This document shows positions 15,453 to 21,383 of a DNA stretch of 21,383 bases, in pieces. How positions within the stretch are numbered: the first letter of the stretch is position 1; every line of letters starts with the position of its first letter. Below the pieces are notes generated by a model. That model worked only from the letters and a program-made list of their open reading frames with translations, had not been told where the DNA came from and did not search any database. The position numbers and the translations under genes are program-made. Origin of the DNA: an uncultured Eubacteriales bacterium (GTDB lineage Bacteria; Bacillota; Clostridia; Oscillospirales; Oscillospiraceae); contig CATXTO010000031.1 in assembly GCA_958402445.1 (NCBI GenBank), forward strand, positions 1 through 21,383. The letters run 5' to 3'.

Positions 15453-16232
15453 ATGGCAGCTCGACGAAAACGGCCGCATTTGCTGCGAACATTATTTGAC
15501 GACCACTTTCTTCTGGAGCTGATTTGGTGCCTGAATGCCGTTCATTTTATTTTTATGGTTATCTACACTGCCGTCATGTGCAGGGACTACCGATATTTTG
15601 GACTCCATTTTATATCCACACAGGGCTTCTGGAATTTTGTCTCGTATTTGGTGCAATTTCTGGCGCCCACCCTTTTGGCGTTTTTATTCGCCTTCTTGTT
15701 AAACTGCTTGGACCACACGCCCCGACTGCTACAAAACATCGCATCCGGTCTATGCGGGATCTTGTTGGTCTTGGCCGTATTTCGAGCCATCGCGCTTACC
15801 CCGGCCTTTAAGCCCTCCATGCCCTTCGCCTCGTACACAACCCGGGGTTCCAACATCGGCCAATACGACGAATATGTTCTTCAGAATCCACCCACGCAGG
15901 GCTGCCCCAATTTGGCATTCTCCTTACCAGAATCCGCGCAGGACGTGAATTTTTCCTATTGGTACGTTCACACCTATGACTATGAGTGGCAAATTCAAGT
16001 GTCGTATACACTTCCCGAGGCAGATTATACCGCCCTGCGGGAGGAGATGCTGGATAAGTTCAACAATATGAAGGGGATTCAGAGCTGGCAGACCGATGAC
16101 TGGAATTACCTGTCAACGGGGAGCTATTTGGAGGGGTACGGCAGAGCATATACCAAGGTGGATTTCTCCTATTCCGACAGCGCCTGCCGCATTTCCTATG
16201 CACTGGCCTGCTTCTATTACGAAATGCATTGA
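15453..16232 (+). CDS. Unrecognised membrane protein with an extracytoplasmic aromatic-rich domain
   Basis: This 259-residue protein starts with a basic stretch (MAARRKRPHLL), then three hydrophobic segments at about 21-43, 60-88 and 95-115. The C-terminal 140 residues are soluble and rich in Tyr, Trp and Ser, with repeated alternating stretches such as NFSYWYVHTYDYEWQIQVSY that suggest a beta-rich domain, probably outside the membrane. AGGAGGG stands 4-5 nt before the ATG. It is the second gene of a two-gene unit that ends at a strong terminator about 70 nt later. I do not recognise a family. Confidence 0.7.
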   Translation: MAARRKRPHLLRTLFDDHFLLELIWCLNAVHFIFMVIYTAVMCRDYRYFGLHFISTQGFWNFVSYLVQFLAPTLLAFLFAFLLNCLDHTPRLLQNIASGLCGILLVLAVFRAIALTPAFKPSMPFASYTTRGSNIGQYDEYVLQNPPTQGCPNLAFSLPESAQDVNFSYWYVHTYDYEWQIQVSYTLPEADYTALREEMLDKFNNMKGIQSWQTDDWNYLSTGSYLEGYGRAYTKVDFSYSDSACRISYALACFYYEMH

Positions 16233-16304
16233 GGCCTTCGTTATAACGGATGGCGCAAGGAGTTGCGCTCGTCCAGGCCTATTCCCCTGGGGGACAAATA
16301 TAAC

Positions 16305-16335
16305 ACACCCCGGCGGAAAATCCGCCGGGGTGTTT
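16305..16335. terminator. Strong hairpin terminator after the membrane protein pair
   Basis: ACACCCCGGCGGA (16305-16317) pairs perfectly with TCCGCCGGGGTGT (16321-16333) around AAA. A short T-run follows on the plus strand, and the minus strand continues GTTATATTTG, so it could work in both directions. An additional hairpin, closed by AGGCCT at 16232-16237 and 16275-16280, precedes it. Confidence 0.8.
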
Positions 16336-16504
16336 CAATTCCAACCTTGGAAACTAACCTTCTTTAGACTGACCGGTCCGGAGACAGGCGGTACCGCCGC
16401 CGTCTGCAATGTTTTGGATGCGGCCTGTAGTCGCCCGCGGGGGTACAAAGCACGCCCAAACAGGCTCCTCTCCAGCTGCGTCAGCGGCTGTCTCCTGCTC
16501 CGAG
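16336..16504. other. Intergenic stretch between convergent terminators, no gene seen
   Basis: Only palindromes are visible: GACCGGTC and GGCGGTACCGCC (the latter flanked by AGAC and GTCT). TGTAGTCGCCCGCGGG near 16427 resembles a decayed edge of the palindromic elements found at 7575-7775. A 63-codon minus-strand frame here has no ribosome binding site and starts inside the neighbouring terminator, so I do not call it. Confidence 0.4.
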
Positions 16505-16550
16505 TATAAAACAAGGCGCGCTGCAAAACTTCGTTTTGCAGCGCGCCTTG
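16505..16550 (-). terminator. Intrinsic terminator of the CNNM/CorC transporter gene
   Basis: CAAGGCGCGCTGCAAAAC (16512-16529) pairs perfectly over 18 bp with its complement at 16533-16550 around TTC. The minus strand continues with TTTTATA. It lies about 27 nt after the transporter's stop codon. Confidence 0.88.
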
Positions 16551-16576
16551 AATTCTATCCCATATTCCCTTTTGGC

Positions 16577-17926
16577 CTATTTATCGTCTTGTGGGGATTC
16601 CTGCGTCGCGTCCACTGCCTGAAGCGGACAAACCACAGCCCGCTCAATCCTGTGGTCCAGGATTTTCTGAACCTTCACATGCAGACCCGCCACATCCAGC
16701 TCCGGCTGGGTGCCGTCGTCCGGAATGGCCCCCATGGCGCCAAAGACCAAGCCGCCAAAGGTATCATAGTCCTCTACCGGCAGTTCGATTTGCAGCAGCT
16801 CCGCCACGTCGTCCAGGGGCGCCGCGCCTCGAATCCGCCAGGTTTGCGAGTCCAGCCGCTCAATCTCCGGTCCCAGCTCCGCCTCCGCTTCCTCGTCGTC
16901 AAAATCCCCAACGAGCTGCTCCAGCAAGTCGTTGATGGTCACAATGCCGCTAAGTCCGCCGTATTCATCCAATACTACCGCGAACCGGACCCGCCGTCCT
17001 TTCATATTGCGGAACAACACATCGGCCTTCACAGTTTCCGGTACGAAATACGCCGGCTTCACCGCCTTTTGCATCACGTTCTCCCGGCTTTTGTCCGTCA
17101 ACCGGAAGTAGTCCTTGCTGCTCAGGATTCCCACCACATCATCCACACTGTCTCCGCAGACTGGGTACATAGAGTGCCGGCTGTCCCGGATGGTCTGTTC
17201 CCACTGTTCCGGGCTCTCCTCCATCCACAGCAGTGCGACCTCCGTTCGATGCGTGGCAATTTCGTCTGCGGTCAGGTCGTCAAATTCAAAGACGTTTTGG
17301 ATGAAACTCTGCTCCTCCCGGTCAATGGCGCCCTTTTTGCCGCCCGCATCCACCATCATGCGAATTTCTTCCTCGCTGACCTCCTCCTCGTTGTGGTCCG
17401 GGTCAACGCCCAGGAGACGCAGCACACCGTTTACCGATACCGTCAGCAGCCACACCAAGGGAGCAAACGCCTTAGAAATAACATTGATCATGCCGGACAT
17501 CCCCAGGGCAAGCTGCTCCGTCTTTTTCATCGCCAGGCGTTTGGGTACCAGTTCCCCAAAAACCAACGTGAAATAGGACAGGATAATGGTAATGAGAATC
17601 ACGGCGATGGTATCCAAGGTCCGGGCGGGTATCTGAACACCTAAGCTCACCAGCCAATTGACCAGCAATTCCGAAAAATTATCCGCCGCGAAAGCGCTTC
17701 CCAGAAAGCCGGATAGGGTGATGGCCACCTGAATGGTCGCTAAAAAACGGGCTGGCTGCGCCATCAGCCGGCGCAAACGGCCTGCTTTTTTGTTCCCCGC
17801 CTCCGCCAACTTATCCAGCTTCGTCTCATTCATCGAAAGGACGGCAATCTCCGCGCATGCAAATACCGCGTTAAGCCCAATTAAGCAGACTTGCAGCAAA
17901 ATTTGCCATCCTATGGAACCGCTCAT
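16577..17926 (-). CDS. CNNM/CorC-type membrane protein (DUF21 + CBS pair + CorC_HlyC), probable Mg2+ transporter
   Basis: This 449-residue protein has the classic order: membrane DUF21 domain (about 1-175, with helices near 8-32, 62-82, 104-125 and 143-170, and the conserved GELVPKRLA at 124-132), an acidic linker (HNEEEVSEEE), a CBS pair (about 215-340, ending AVVLDEYGGLSGIVTINDLL), and a C-terminal CorC_HlyC domain (about 352-430). Older annotations say hemolysin. Relatives include Bacillus YhdP/MpfA, linked to Mg2+ efflux, and CorC. The ATG at 17926 follows GGAGGAG. The gene has its own promoter, a leader with a short ORF and a terminator ahead of the start, and a terminator behind. Direction of transport is not readable from sequence. 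Confidence 0.92.
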   Translation of the reverse strand: MSGSIGWQILLQVCLIGLNAVFACAEIAVLSMNETKLDKLAEAGNKKAGRLRRLMAQPARFLATIQVAITLSGFLGSAFAADNFSELLVNWLVSLGVQIPARTLDTIAVILITIILSYFTLVFGELVPKRLAMKKTEQLALGMSGMINVISKAFAPLVWLLTVSVNGVLRLLGVDPDHNEEEVSEEEIRMMVDAGGKKGAIDREEQSFIQNVFEFDDLTADEIATHRTEVALLWMEESPEQWEQTIRDSRHSMYPVCGDSVDDVVGILSSKDYFRLTDKSRENVMQKAVKPAYFVPETVKADVLFRNMKGRRVRFAVVLDEYGGLSGIVTINDLLEQLVGDFDDEEAEAELGPEIERLDSQTWRIRGAAPLDDVAELLQIELPVEDYDTFGGLVFGAMGAIPDDGTQPELDVAGLHVKVQKILDHRIERAVVCPLQAVDATQESPQDDK

Positions 17927-17962
17927 ATTTCGTCTCCTCCTAAATATATGTTGAAAAAATGC

Positions 17963-18000
17963 AAAAAAAGCACAACCCGCTGTCCGAACGGACGCAGGTT
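17963..18000 (-). terminator. Intrinsic terminator inside the transporter leader (attenuator)
   Basis: On the minus strand AACC-T-GC-GTCC pairs with GGAC-A-GC-G-GGTT (17974-18000) around GTTC, and is followed by seven T residues (17963-17969). It lies downstream of the transporter's own promoter and about 37 nt before its start codon. It therefore seems placed to stop transcripts before the gene rather than to end the upstream regulator gene. The hairpin begins 12 nt after the stop codon of the short leader ORF. Confidence 0.75.
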
Positions 18001-18012
18001 ATGCTGATCTTC

Positions 18013-18084
18013 CTATGGCAATTCTATGCTATACGCTTCTTGGCAGGCGGCATGGTCCCCGTCGCTACTGTCGCTGTCGCTCAT
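18013..18084 (-). CDS. Candidate acidic leader peptide (23 residues) ahead of the CNNM transporter
   Basis: ATG at 18084 opens a 23-codon frame that ends in TAG at 18013-18015. The peptide begins MSDSDSSDGD, with four Asp among residues 3-10, and ends in IELP. GAGGG lies 10 nt upstream of the ATG, and the promoter at 18124-18151 puts the transcript start about 33 nt before it. The stop codon is 12 nt from a terminator hairpin. Acidic N-terminal stretches are known to destabilise ribosomes at low Mg2+ (as in E. coli MgtL), and the next gene is a Mg2+-family transporter. Ser- or Asp-codon attenuation is another option. The ORF is short and partly built on an AGCGAC repeat, so chance cannot be excluded. 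Confidence 0.45.
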   Translation of the reverse strand: MSDSDSSDGDHAACQEAYSIELP

Positions 18085-18123
18085 GAACAAAATTCCCTCG
18101 CATTTTCAAAGCTTCTGCGATTC

Positions 18124-18151
18124 ATTATACAAAATTTAAGCGGAATGTCAA
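18124..18151 (-). promoter_or_regulatory. Sigma-A promoter of the CNNM transporter unit
   Basis: TTGACA (18146-18151) and TATAAT (18124-18129) are 16 bp apart on the minus strand, starting 9 bp after the stop codon of the MocR-type gene. The predicted transcript has a leader of about 190 nt. Confidence 0.85.
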
Positions 18152-18159
18152 TAGGAATA

Positions 18160-19563
18160 TCACCGGTTTCCCAGTTTCCCTTCCGCCTCCAACGCACGTT
18201 CCAGCCGGTGCACCACTGCCCGGGCCTCACAGCCGTCAAATCCGGAGTAATTTACGACCAAACAATGTGGGGGCACCTTGGCAGTCAGGCTATAATCCGA
18301 CAGGCAGCGAATCCGCACCCCGGCCCGGGCGCAGAGGGCCTTTAATTCCTCGTCGCTGCGCTCCGTTTTCACCCGCACCAGAAAGTGCAGGCCCGCATCC
18401 TGCTCTTCCATGGCAATCCGAGCGGCAAAGCCGGCCTCTTGCAGCGCCTGAATGATTTGGTCCCGTTGGGTCCGGTAATATTTTTTCATTCGGTTAATGT
18501 GCTTTTCAAAGTATCCCTCGCTGAGGAAGCGGGCTAAGGTATACTGCTCAAAGCTGGGCACCGTACAGGCATAGAAGCCCAGACGCTGGCGAAATTGCGC
18601 CATCAGTTCCGGCGGCAAGATCAAATACCCAATTCGGATAGAGGGAGCGATACTTTTTGAAAACGTGTTGATATAAATGACCCGTCCCATATGGTCAATG
18701 GAGTGCAGCGTGGGAATCGGCTTGCCGGCCAGACGGAACTCGCTGTCATAATCATCCTCAATGAGATACCGCCCCGGCGCCGCCTCCGCCCATTCCAGCA
18801 GCGCCTGCCGCCTGCGGATGGGCGTTACAATGCCTGTGGGAAAGTGGTGGGAGGGGGACAAATGCACCACATCCGCTCCCGCCAAGCCCTCCATCCGGAC
18901 CCCGTCGCCATCCAGGGGCACGGTCTGGCAAACTGCCCCGCTGGCCTCATAAACCTGGCGGATCTTCCCATATCCGGGGTCCTCCACCGCATAACGCTGA
19001 TCCCGGCCCAAAAGCTGGACCAAAAGATTATATAAAAAGTCCGTGCCGGCCCCGATCAAAATCTGATCCGGGGAGACTCGCATGGAGCGAAAGCCATACA
19101 GGTATGCAGCGATGGCCTCCCGCAGCACCAGCGCGCCGTGTCGGGGCATGGGGCGCAGCAGCTCCTCTCCGTAGTCCAGCATAACCTCCCGCAGCAGCCT
19201 GGACCACACGGAAAAAGGAAAGGGCGCGGCGCACATGCTGTTGGCGGTTAAATCCGCAGCCCAGACTGGCCCTGCTTCTTCCCGCGCCTGCAACGGTTCC
19301 GGCGGGAGCATCGGCCTGCCCTGCTCCACGGCCTCCACAAAATAACCCACCTTCTCCCGGGAACGAAGATAGCCCTCCGCAGCCAGTTGGGCATAAGCCG
19401 TCTCCACCGTGACCTTGCTGATTTTCAGATGATCCGCCAGCGCCCGTTTCGAGGGGAGCTTTTCCCCAGGCGTCAGGCGTCCCTCCAGGATATCCGCACG
19501 AATTCGGCGATATAAATCCTCGTACAAGGGGCCATGCTCTCGATTGAGCGCATAAGTCAACAT
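18160..19563 (-). CDS. MocR-type transcriptional regulator (GntR helix-turn-helix + aminotransferase-like domain)
   Basis: This 467-residue protein is of the PdxR/MocR class. Residues 1-76 are a GntR winged helix: PLYEDLYRRIRADILEGRL, LPSKRALADHL, and ISKVTVETAYAQLAAEGYL. Residues about 115-460 form a fold type I aminotransferase domain, with HGALVLREAIAAYL, VEDPGYGKI near 193-201, EDDYDSEFR near 269-277, and the pyridoxal phosphate lysine K303 in NTFSKSIAPSIRIGY. Such proteins sense PLP or an amino compound and often control vitamin B6 or amino-acid genes. No pdxS/pdxT or obvious target lies adjacent, so its regulon is unknown. AGGAGG lies 6 nt upstream of the ATG. A strong promoter precedes it. 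The downstream transporter has a separate promoter. Confidence 0.92.
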   Translation of the reverse strand: MLTYALNREHGPLYEDLYRRIRADILEGRLTPGEKLPSKRALADHLKISKVTVETAYAQLAAEGYLRSREKVGYFVEAVEQGRPMLPPEPLQAREEAGPVWAADLTANSMCAAPFPFSVWSRLLREVMLDYGEELLRPMPRHGALVLREAIAAYLYGFRSMRVSPDQILIGAGTDFLYNLLVQLLGRDQRYAVEDPGYGKIRQVYEASGAVCQTVPLDGDGVRMEGLAGADVVHLSPSHHFPTGIVTPIRRRQALLEWAEAAPGRYLIEDDYDSEFRLAGKPIPTLHSIDHMGRVIYINTFSKSIAPSIRIGYLILPPELMAQFRQRLGFYACTVPSFEQYTLARFLSEGYFEKHINRMKKYYRTQRDQIIQALQEAGFAARIAMEEQDAGLHFLVRVKTERSDEELKALCARAGVRIRCLSDYSLTAKVPPHCLVVNYSGFDGCEARAVVHRLERALEAEGKLGNR

Positions 19564-19622
19564 AGCGCGCCTCCTGGCCCGTAAAGCTGTAAAAAATATG
19601 CAAGTTCAATGGGGCCAGGATT

Positions 19623-19651
19623 ATTATACCGCGCAGCTTTCTGGCCGTCAA
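19623..19651 (-). promoter_or_regulatory. Sigma-A promoter of the MocR-type regulator
   Basis: TTGACG (19646-19651) and TATAAT (19623-19628) are 17 bp apart on the minus strand, leaving a leader of about 50 nt before the ATG at 19563. Confidence 0.82.
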
Positions 19652-19724
19652 TGGCAAAAGGGCTGATTTGCTATGCCGCAATGCCAACTACAGCGGCGCA
19701 GAAACGGAAAAGGCACGCCACGCG

Positions 19725-20567
19725 CTACCGCTCCACGTATACCAAACCGCAAGCGCCTACGCCCACGTGGGTGCCTATGGTCGGCCCGATGTTGCAGCAA
19801 AACCGCTCTTCCACGGAAATACCCAGCTGCTCCAGCTGGCCGGCCAGCAGATCCCGGTTGGTACGATCATGGGAATAGAGGGTGTAAACCGGAAAAGCAG
19901 GGTCTCGCCGCGCCCGCTTGATCTGCTCCAGCAAATAATCCATGGCGCGTTTGCGTCCCATACATTTGGCGGCCACCGCTACCTCACCGGCCTGATTGAT
20001 CGAGACAATGGGCTTCACATGGGCCAGGGTCCCCAGACTTGCGGCGGTTTTGGATAACCGACCGCCCCGGTATAGATATTCCAGGGTGTCCACGCTGGCA
20101 AAGAGGCGAATCCGGGGCTTTACCTCCTCCAAAGCCTGGGCAATGGCCCTGGCGGACAGACCCTGTTCCCGGAGCCGTACTGCGTAATCCACCAACAGGT
20201 GCTGACCGGCAGTGGCCTGGCGAGAATCCACCAGATAAATTTCCTCCCAGCCCACTGACGCTTGGGCCATGCAGGCGCCCTGAAAGGTTCCACTCAGGGC
20301 GGAAGAGATCAGCACAGCCACGATGGCGTCTTGCGCATCCTTCGCCGCGCGAAAATGCGTCTCAAAATCAAAAGGAGCCGGCTGCGACGTGGTAGGAAAA
20401 TAAGCCCCCTGCTCCAAAAGGTCATAGAACTGCGCCTTGCTCAGGGCCTCGCCGTCCACATAGGAGTCCGGCCCGAAGTTGATGGTCATTGGGACGCAGG
20501 CAATCCCCTGCGCCGCCAATTCCTGCGGCAGAAAATCCGCCGCCGAATCCGTGAGAATTCTTGTCAT
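19725..20567 (-). CDS. DegV family (FakB-like) fatty-acid-binding protein
   Basis: This 280-residue protein has the DegV/FakB two-domain fold that binds one fatty acid and hands it to the kinase FakA. Landmarks: MTRILTDSAADF at the N-terminus, TTSQPAP near residue 58, SSALSGTFQ near 87, DTLEYLYRGGRLSK near 160, and the C-terminal IGPTIGTHVGVGACG. ATG at 20567 is chosen because it overlaps the marR stop in an ATGA arrangement and gives the standard N-terminus; a longer reading from 20852 lies antisense-like over marR and is not credible. FakA is not in this window. Cotranslation with a MarR regulator suggests control by lipid or a related ligand. Specific lipid unknown. Confidence 0.92.
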   Translation of the reverse strand: MTRILTDSAADFLPQELAAQGIACVPMTINFGPDSYVDGEALSKAQFYDLLEQGAYFPTTSQPAPFDFETHFRAAKDAQDAIVAVLISSALSGTFQGACMAQASVGWEEIYLVDSRQATAGQHLLVDYAVRLREQGLSARAIAQALEEVKPRIRLFASVDTLEYLYRGGRLSKTAASLGTLAHVKPIVSINQAGEVAVAAKCMGRKRAMDYLLEQIKRARRDPAFPVYTLYSHDRTNRDLLAGQLEQLGISVEERFCCNIGPTIGTHVGVGACGLVYVER

Positions 20568-21016
20568 ATGGTTTCCTTTTCCTCCTGTATCCGCTGCAGG
20601 GTCTGCGCCAGGCGCAGGACCCGCAGAGCGGTTTCCTGGGACTCCTCCGGGCCGATTTCCAGCACCAGGCGGTCCACCATCTCCATAATTTGCTTGTGCT
20701 CCCGCTGATAAGCGGCGTTGCCAGCCTCCGTCAGCCGAAGATATACCACGCGGCGGTCCGCCTGGGATCGAACTCGCGTCAAATGTCCTTTGTTCTCCAT
20801 AGCGCGCAGAACCCGGTTCATCTGGCTCTTCAAAAGGCCGGTTCGCCGGCACAGTTCTGTGGCCGTAGACGTTTTACTGGGGTTTCGGGTGAGCAGATTG
20901 CAAATACTGACCTCGCTGAAGGTCATATCATACACCACGCGGCTGTTCCACAGCGCAGAGGACAAAGCCAGCCAGGCCTCCACCAGCATCTCCCCGGATT
21001 CCCGGATTTTCACCAC
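20564..21016 (-). CDS. MarR-family transcriptional regulator
   Basis: This regulator of about 150 residues shows the MarR winged helix: FSEVSICNLL, TSTATELCRRTGLLKSQMNRVLRAM as recognition region, and the wing signature RSQADRRVVYLRLTEAG. The C-terminus is a long dimerisation helix. Two starts are possible. ATG at 21031 has no ribosome binding site; GTG at 21016 has GGAGGG 7 nt upstream and is preferred, giving 150 residues against 155. A palindromic operator lies between the promoter and the gene, so it probably represses itself and the overlapping degV. By analogy with MarR regulators of lipid genes such as FabT it may respond to a fatty-acid signal; that is inference. Confidence 0.9.
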   Translation of the reverse strand: MVKIRESGEMLVEAWLALSSALWNSRVVYDMTFSEVSICNLLTRNPSKTSTATELCRRTGLLKSQMNRVLRAMENKGHLTRVRSQADRRVVYLRLTEAGNAAYQREHKQIMEMVDRLVLEIGPEESQETALRVLRLAQTLQRIQEEKETI

Positions 21017-21033
21017 TTGTTCGCCCTCCATTT

Positions 21034-21050
21034 AGTTCATTTTGTGAACT
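21034..21050. promoter_or_regulatory. Palindromic operator of the marR-degV operon
   Basis: AGTTCA (21034-21039) and TGAACT (21045-21050) form a perfect 6-bp inverted repeat around 5 nt. It lies about 10-25 nt after the predicted transcription start and directly before the coding region, a typical place for autorepression by a MarR dimer. Confidence 0.6.
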
Positions 21051-21063
21051 TTCTGCATGAGCA

Positions 21064-21092
21064 AGTATACAGGTATTCTGTCGCTCTGTCAA
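21064..21092 (-). promoter_or_regulatory. Sigma-A promoter of marR-degV
   Basis: TTGACA (21087-21092) and TATACT (21064-21069) are 17 bp apart on the minus strand. Confidence 0.85.
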
Positions 21093-21112
21093 GTCCCAGT
21101 TCCTTTTACAAT

Positions 21113-21136
21113 AAAAAAGAACGGCTTTCGCCGTTC
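21113..21136 (-). terminator. Intrinsic terminator of a minus-strand unit lying beyond the right edge
   Basis: On the minus strand GAACGGC (complement of 21130-21136) pairs with GCCGTTC (complement of 21119-21125) around a GAAA loop, and six T residues follow. It sits just upstream of the marR promoter and so insulates it from transcription coming through the repeat array. Confidence 0.75.
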
Positions 21137-21161
21137 CGTGGGAAGCCAGTTCGCCCCTAAC

Positions 21162-21383
21162 AGAATGCATTTCAAATTTCAGGATGTAGGGAACGACCTG
21201 CGGTCGTTCCGCGGGTGAACGCAGCTCGCCCCTACAGGATACATTTCAAATTCCGGGATGTAGGGAACGACCTGTGGTCGTTCCGCGGGCGAGCACAGCT
21301 CGCCCCTACAGAATGCATTTCAAATTTCGGGATGTAGGGAACGACCTGTGGTCGTTCCGCGGGCGAGCGCAGCTCGCCCCTAC
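21162..21383. repeat. 74-bp tandem repeat array of palindromic units, running off the window
   Basis: GATGTAGGGAACGACCTG recurs at 21183, 21257 and 21331 (one base differs in copies two and three), an exact 74-bp period. Each unit joins an AT-rich part, CATTTCAAATT, to a palindromic part: GAACGAC and GTCGTTC hairpin arms, CCGCGGG, and CGCAGCTCGCCCCTAC. The outer edges TGTAGGG and CCCCTACA are mirrored. An incomplete tail of an earlier unit (TCGCCCCTAACAGAATGC) stands at about 21151-21168. The last part matches the complement of the edge of the elements at 7575-7775, so they are one family. No ORF and no spacers. Confidence 0.85.

Noticed and set aside
16335..16526. 63-codon minus-strand ORF between convergent terminators
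   Set aside because: It starts inside a terminator hairpin, has no ribosome binding site and no resemblance to a protein family.
16409..17644. Plus-strand open frame of 411 codons over the CNNM gene
   Set aside because: Antisense to a full CNNM/CorC protein with all domains in order; the shadow has no recognisable motif and begins within an intergenic terminator zone.
17927..18123. Mg2+ (M-box) or Mn2+ (yybP-ykoY) riboswitch upstream of the transporter
   Set aside because: Neither aptamer's conserved sequence is visible; the leader ORF plus terminator explains the layout better.
20568..20852. Longer N-terminus for the DegV protein
   Set aside because: The extension reads another frame of marR; the ATGA junction and the standard DegV N-terminus support 20567.
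21162..21383. CRISPR array
   Set aside because: The 74-bp period contains no variable spacers; the whole unit is conserved and no cas gene is present.

Overview
The window looks like a chromosomal piece from a fairly GC-rich Gram-positive anaerobe of the Clostridia, most likely the Oscillospiraceae. This is judged from gene families, strong AGGAGG-type ribosome binding sites and consensus sigma-A promoters, and a type of short GC-rich interspersed repeat that I associate with those genomes. No rRNA, tRNA, CRISPR array, transposase or phage gene is visible, and the assignment is by eye.

Region 1 (1-7527) is a metabolic locus. A DeoR-family regulator, cut by the left edge, faces away from a six-gene plus-strand operon. 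Both genes have near-perfect divergent promoters, with a candidate direct-repeat operator between them. The operon encodes an archaeal-type (type II) glyceraldehyde-3-phosphate dehydrogenase, an archaeal-type phosphoglycerate kinase, a LarA-family nickel-pincer racemase, a malic enzyme, and a transketolase split into two subunits. It ends at a strong intrinsic terminator. Transketolase would supply an aldose phosphate, the dehydrogenase and kinase would oxidise it with ATP gain, and the racemase and malic enzyme would feed a 2-hydroxy acid to pyruvate. The true substrates are unknown, and some active-site positions differ from the family norm.

Region 2 (7528-7795) holds two copies of a MITE/REP-like palindromic element. 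Region 3 (7796-14722) is a minus-strand operon, read right to left: a small membrane protein, RecD2 helicase, a ComF-type phosphoribosyltransferase, MreB/Mbl, and a fused glycosyltransferase-CsaB protein. A strong promoter and a structured leader of about 290 nt precede it. Region 4 (14814-16335) is a plus-strand pair of unrecognised membrane proteins with its own promoter and terminator.

Region 5 (16505-19651) carries a CNNM/CorC-type transporter (a family tied to Mg2+) and a MocR-type regulator, both on the minus strand. The transporter has its own promoter and a leader of about 190 nt. That leader contains a 23-residue Asp/Ser-rich ORF followed by an intrinsic terminator, an arrangement that looks like an undescribed leader-peptide attenuator. 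Region 6 (19725-21136) is a MarR-DegV pair with a promoter and a palindromic operator. The window ends in a 74-bp tandem repeat array related to the repeats of region 2.
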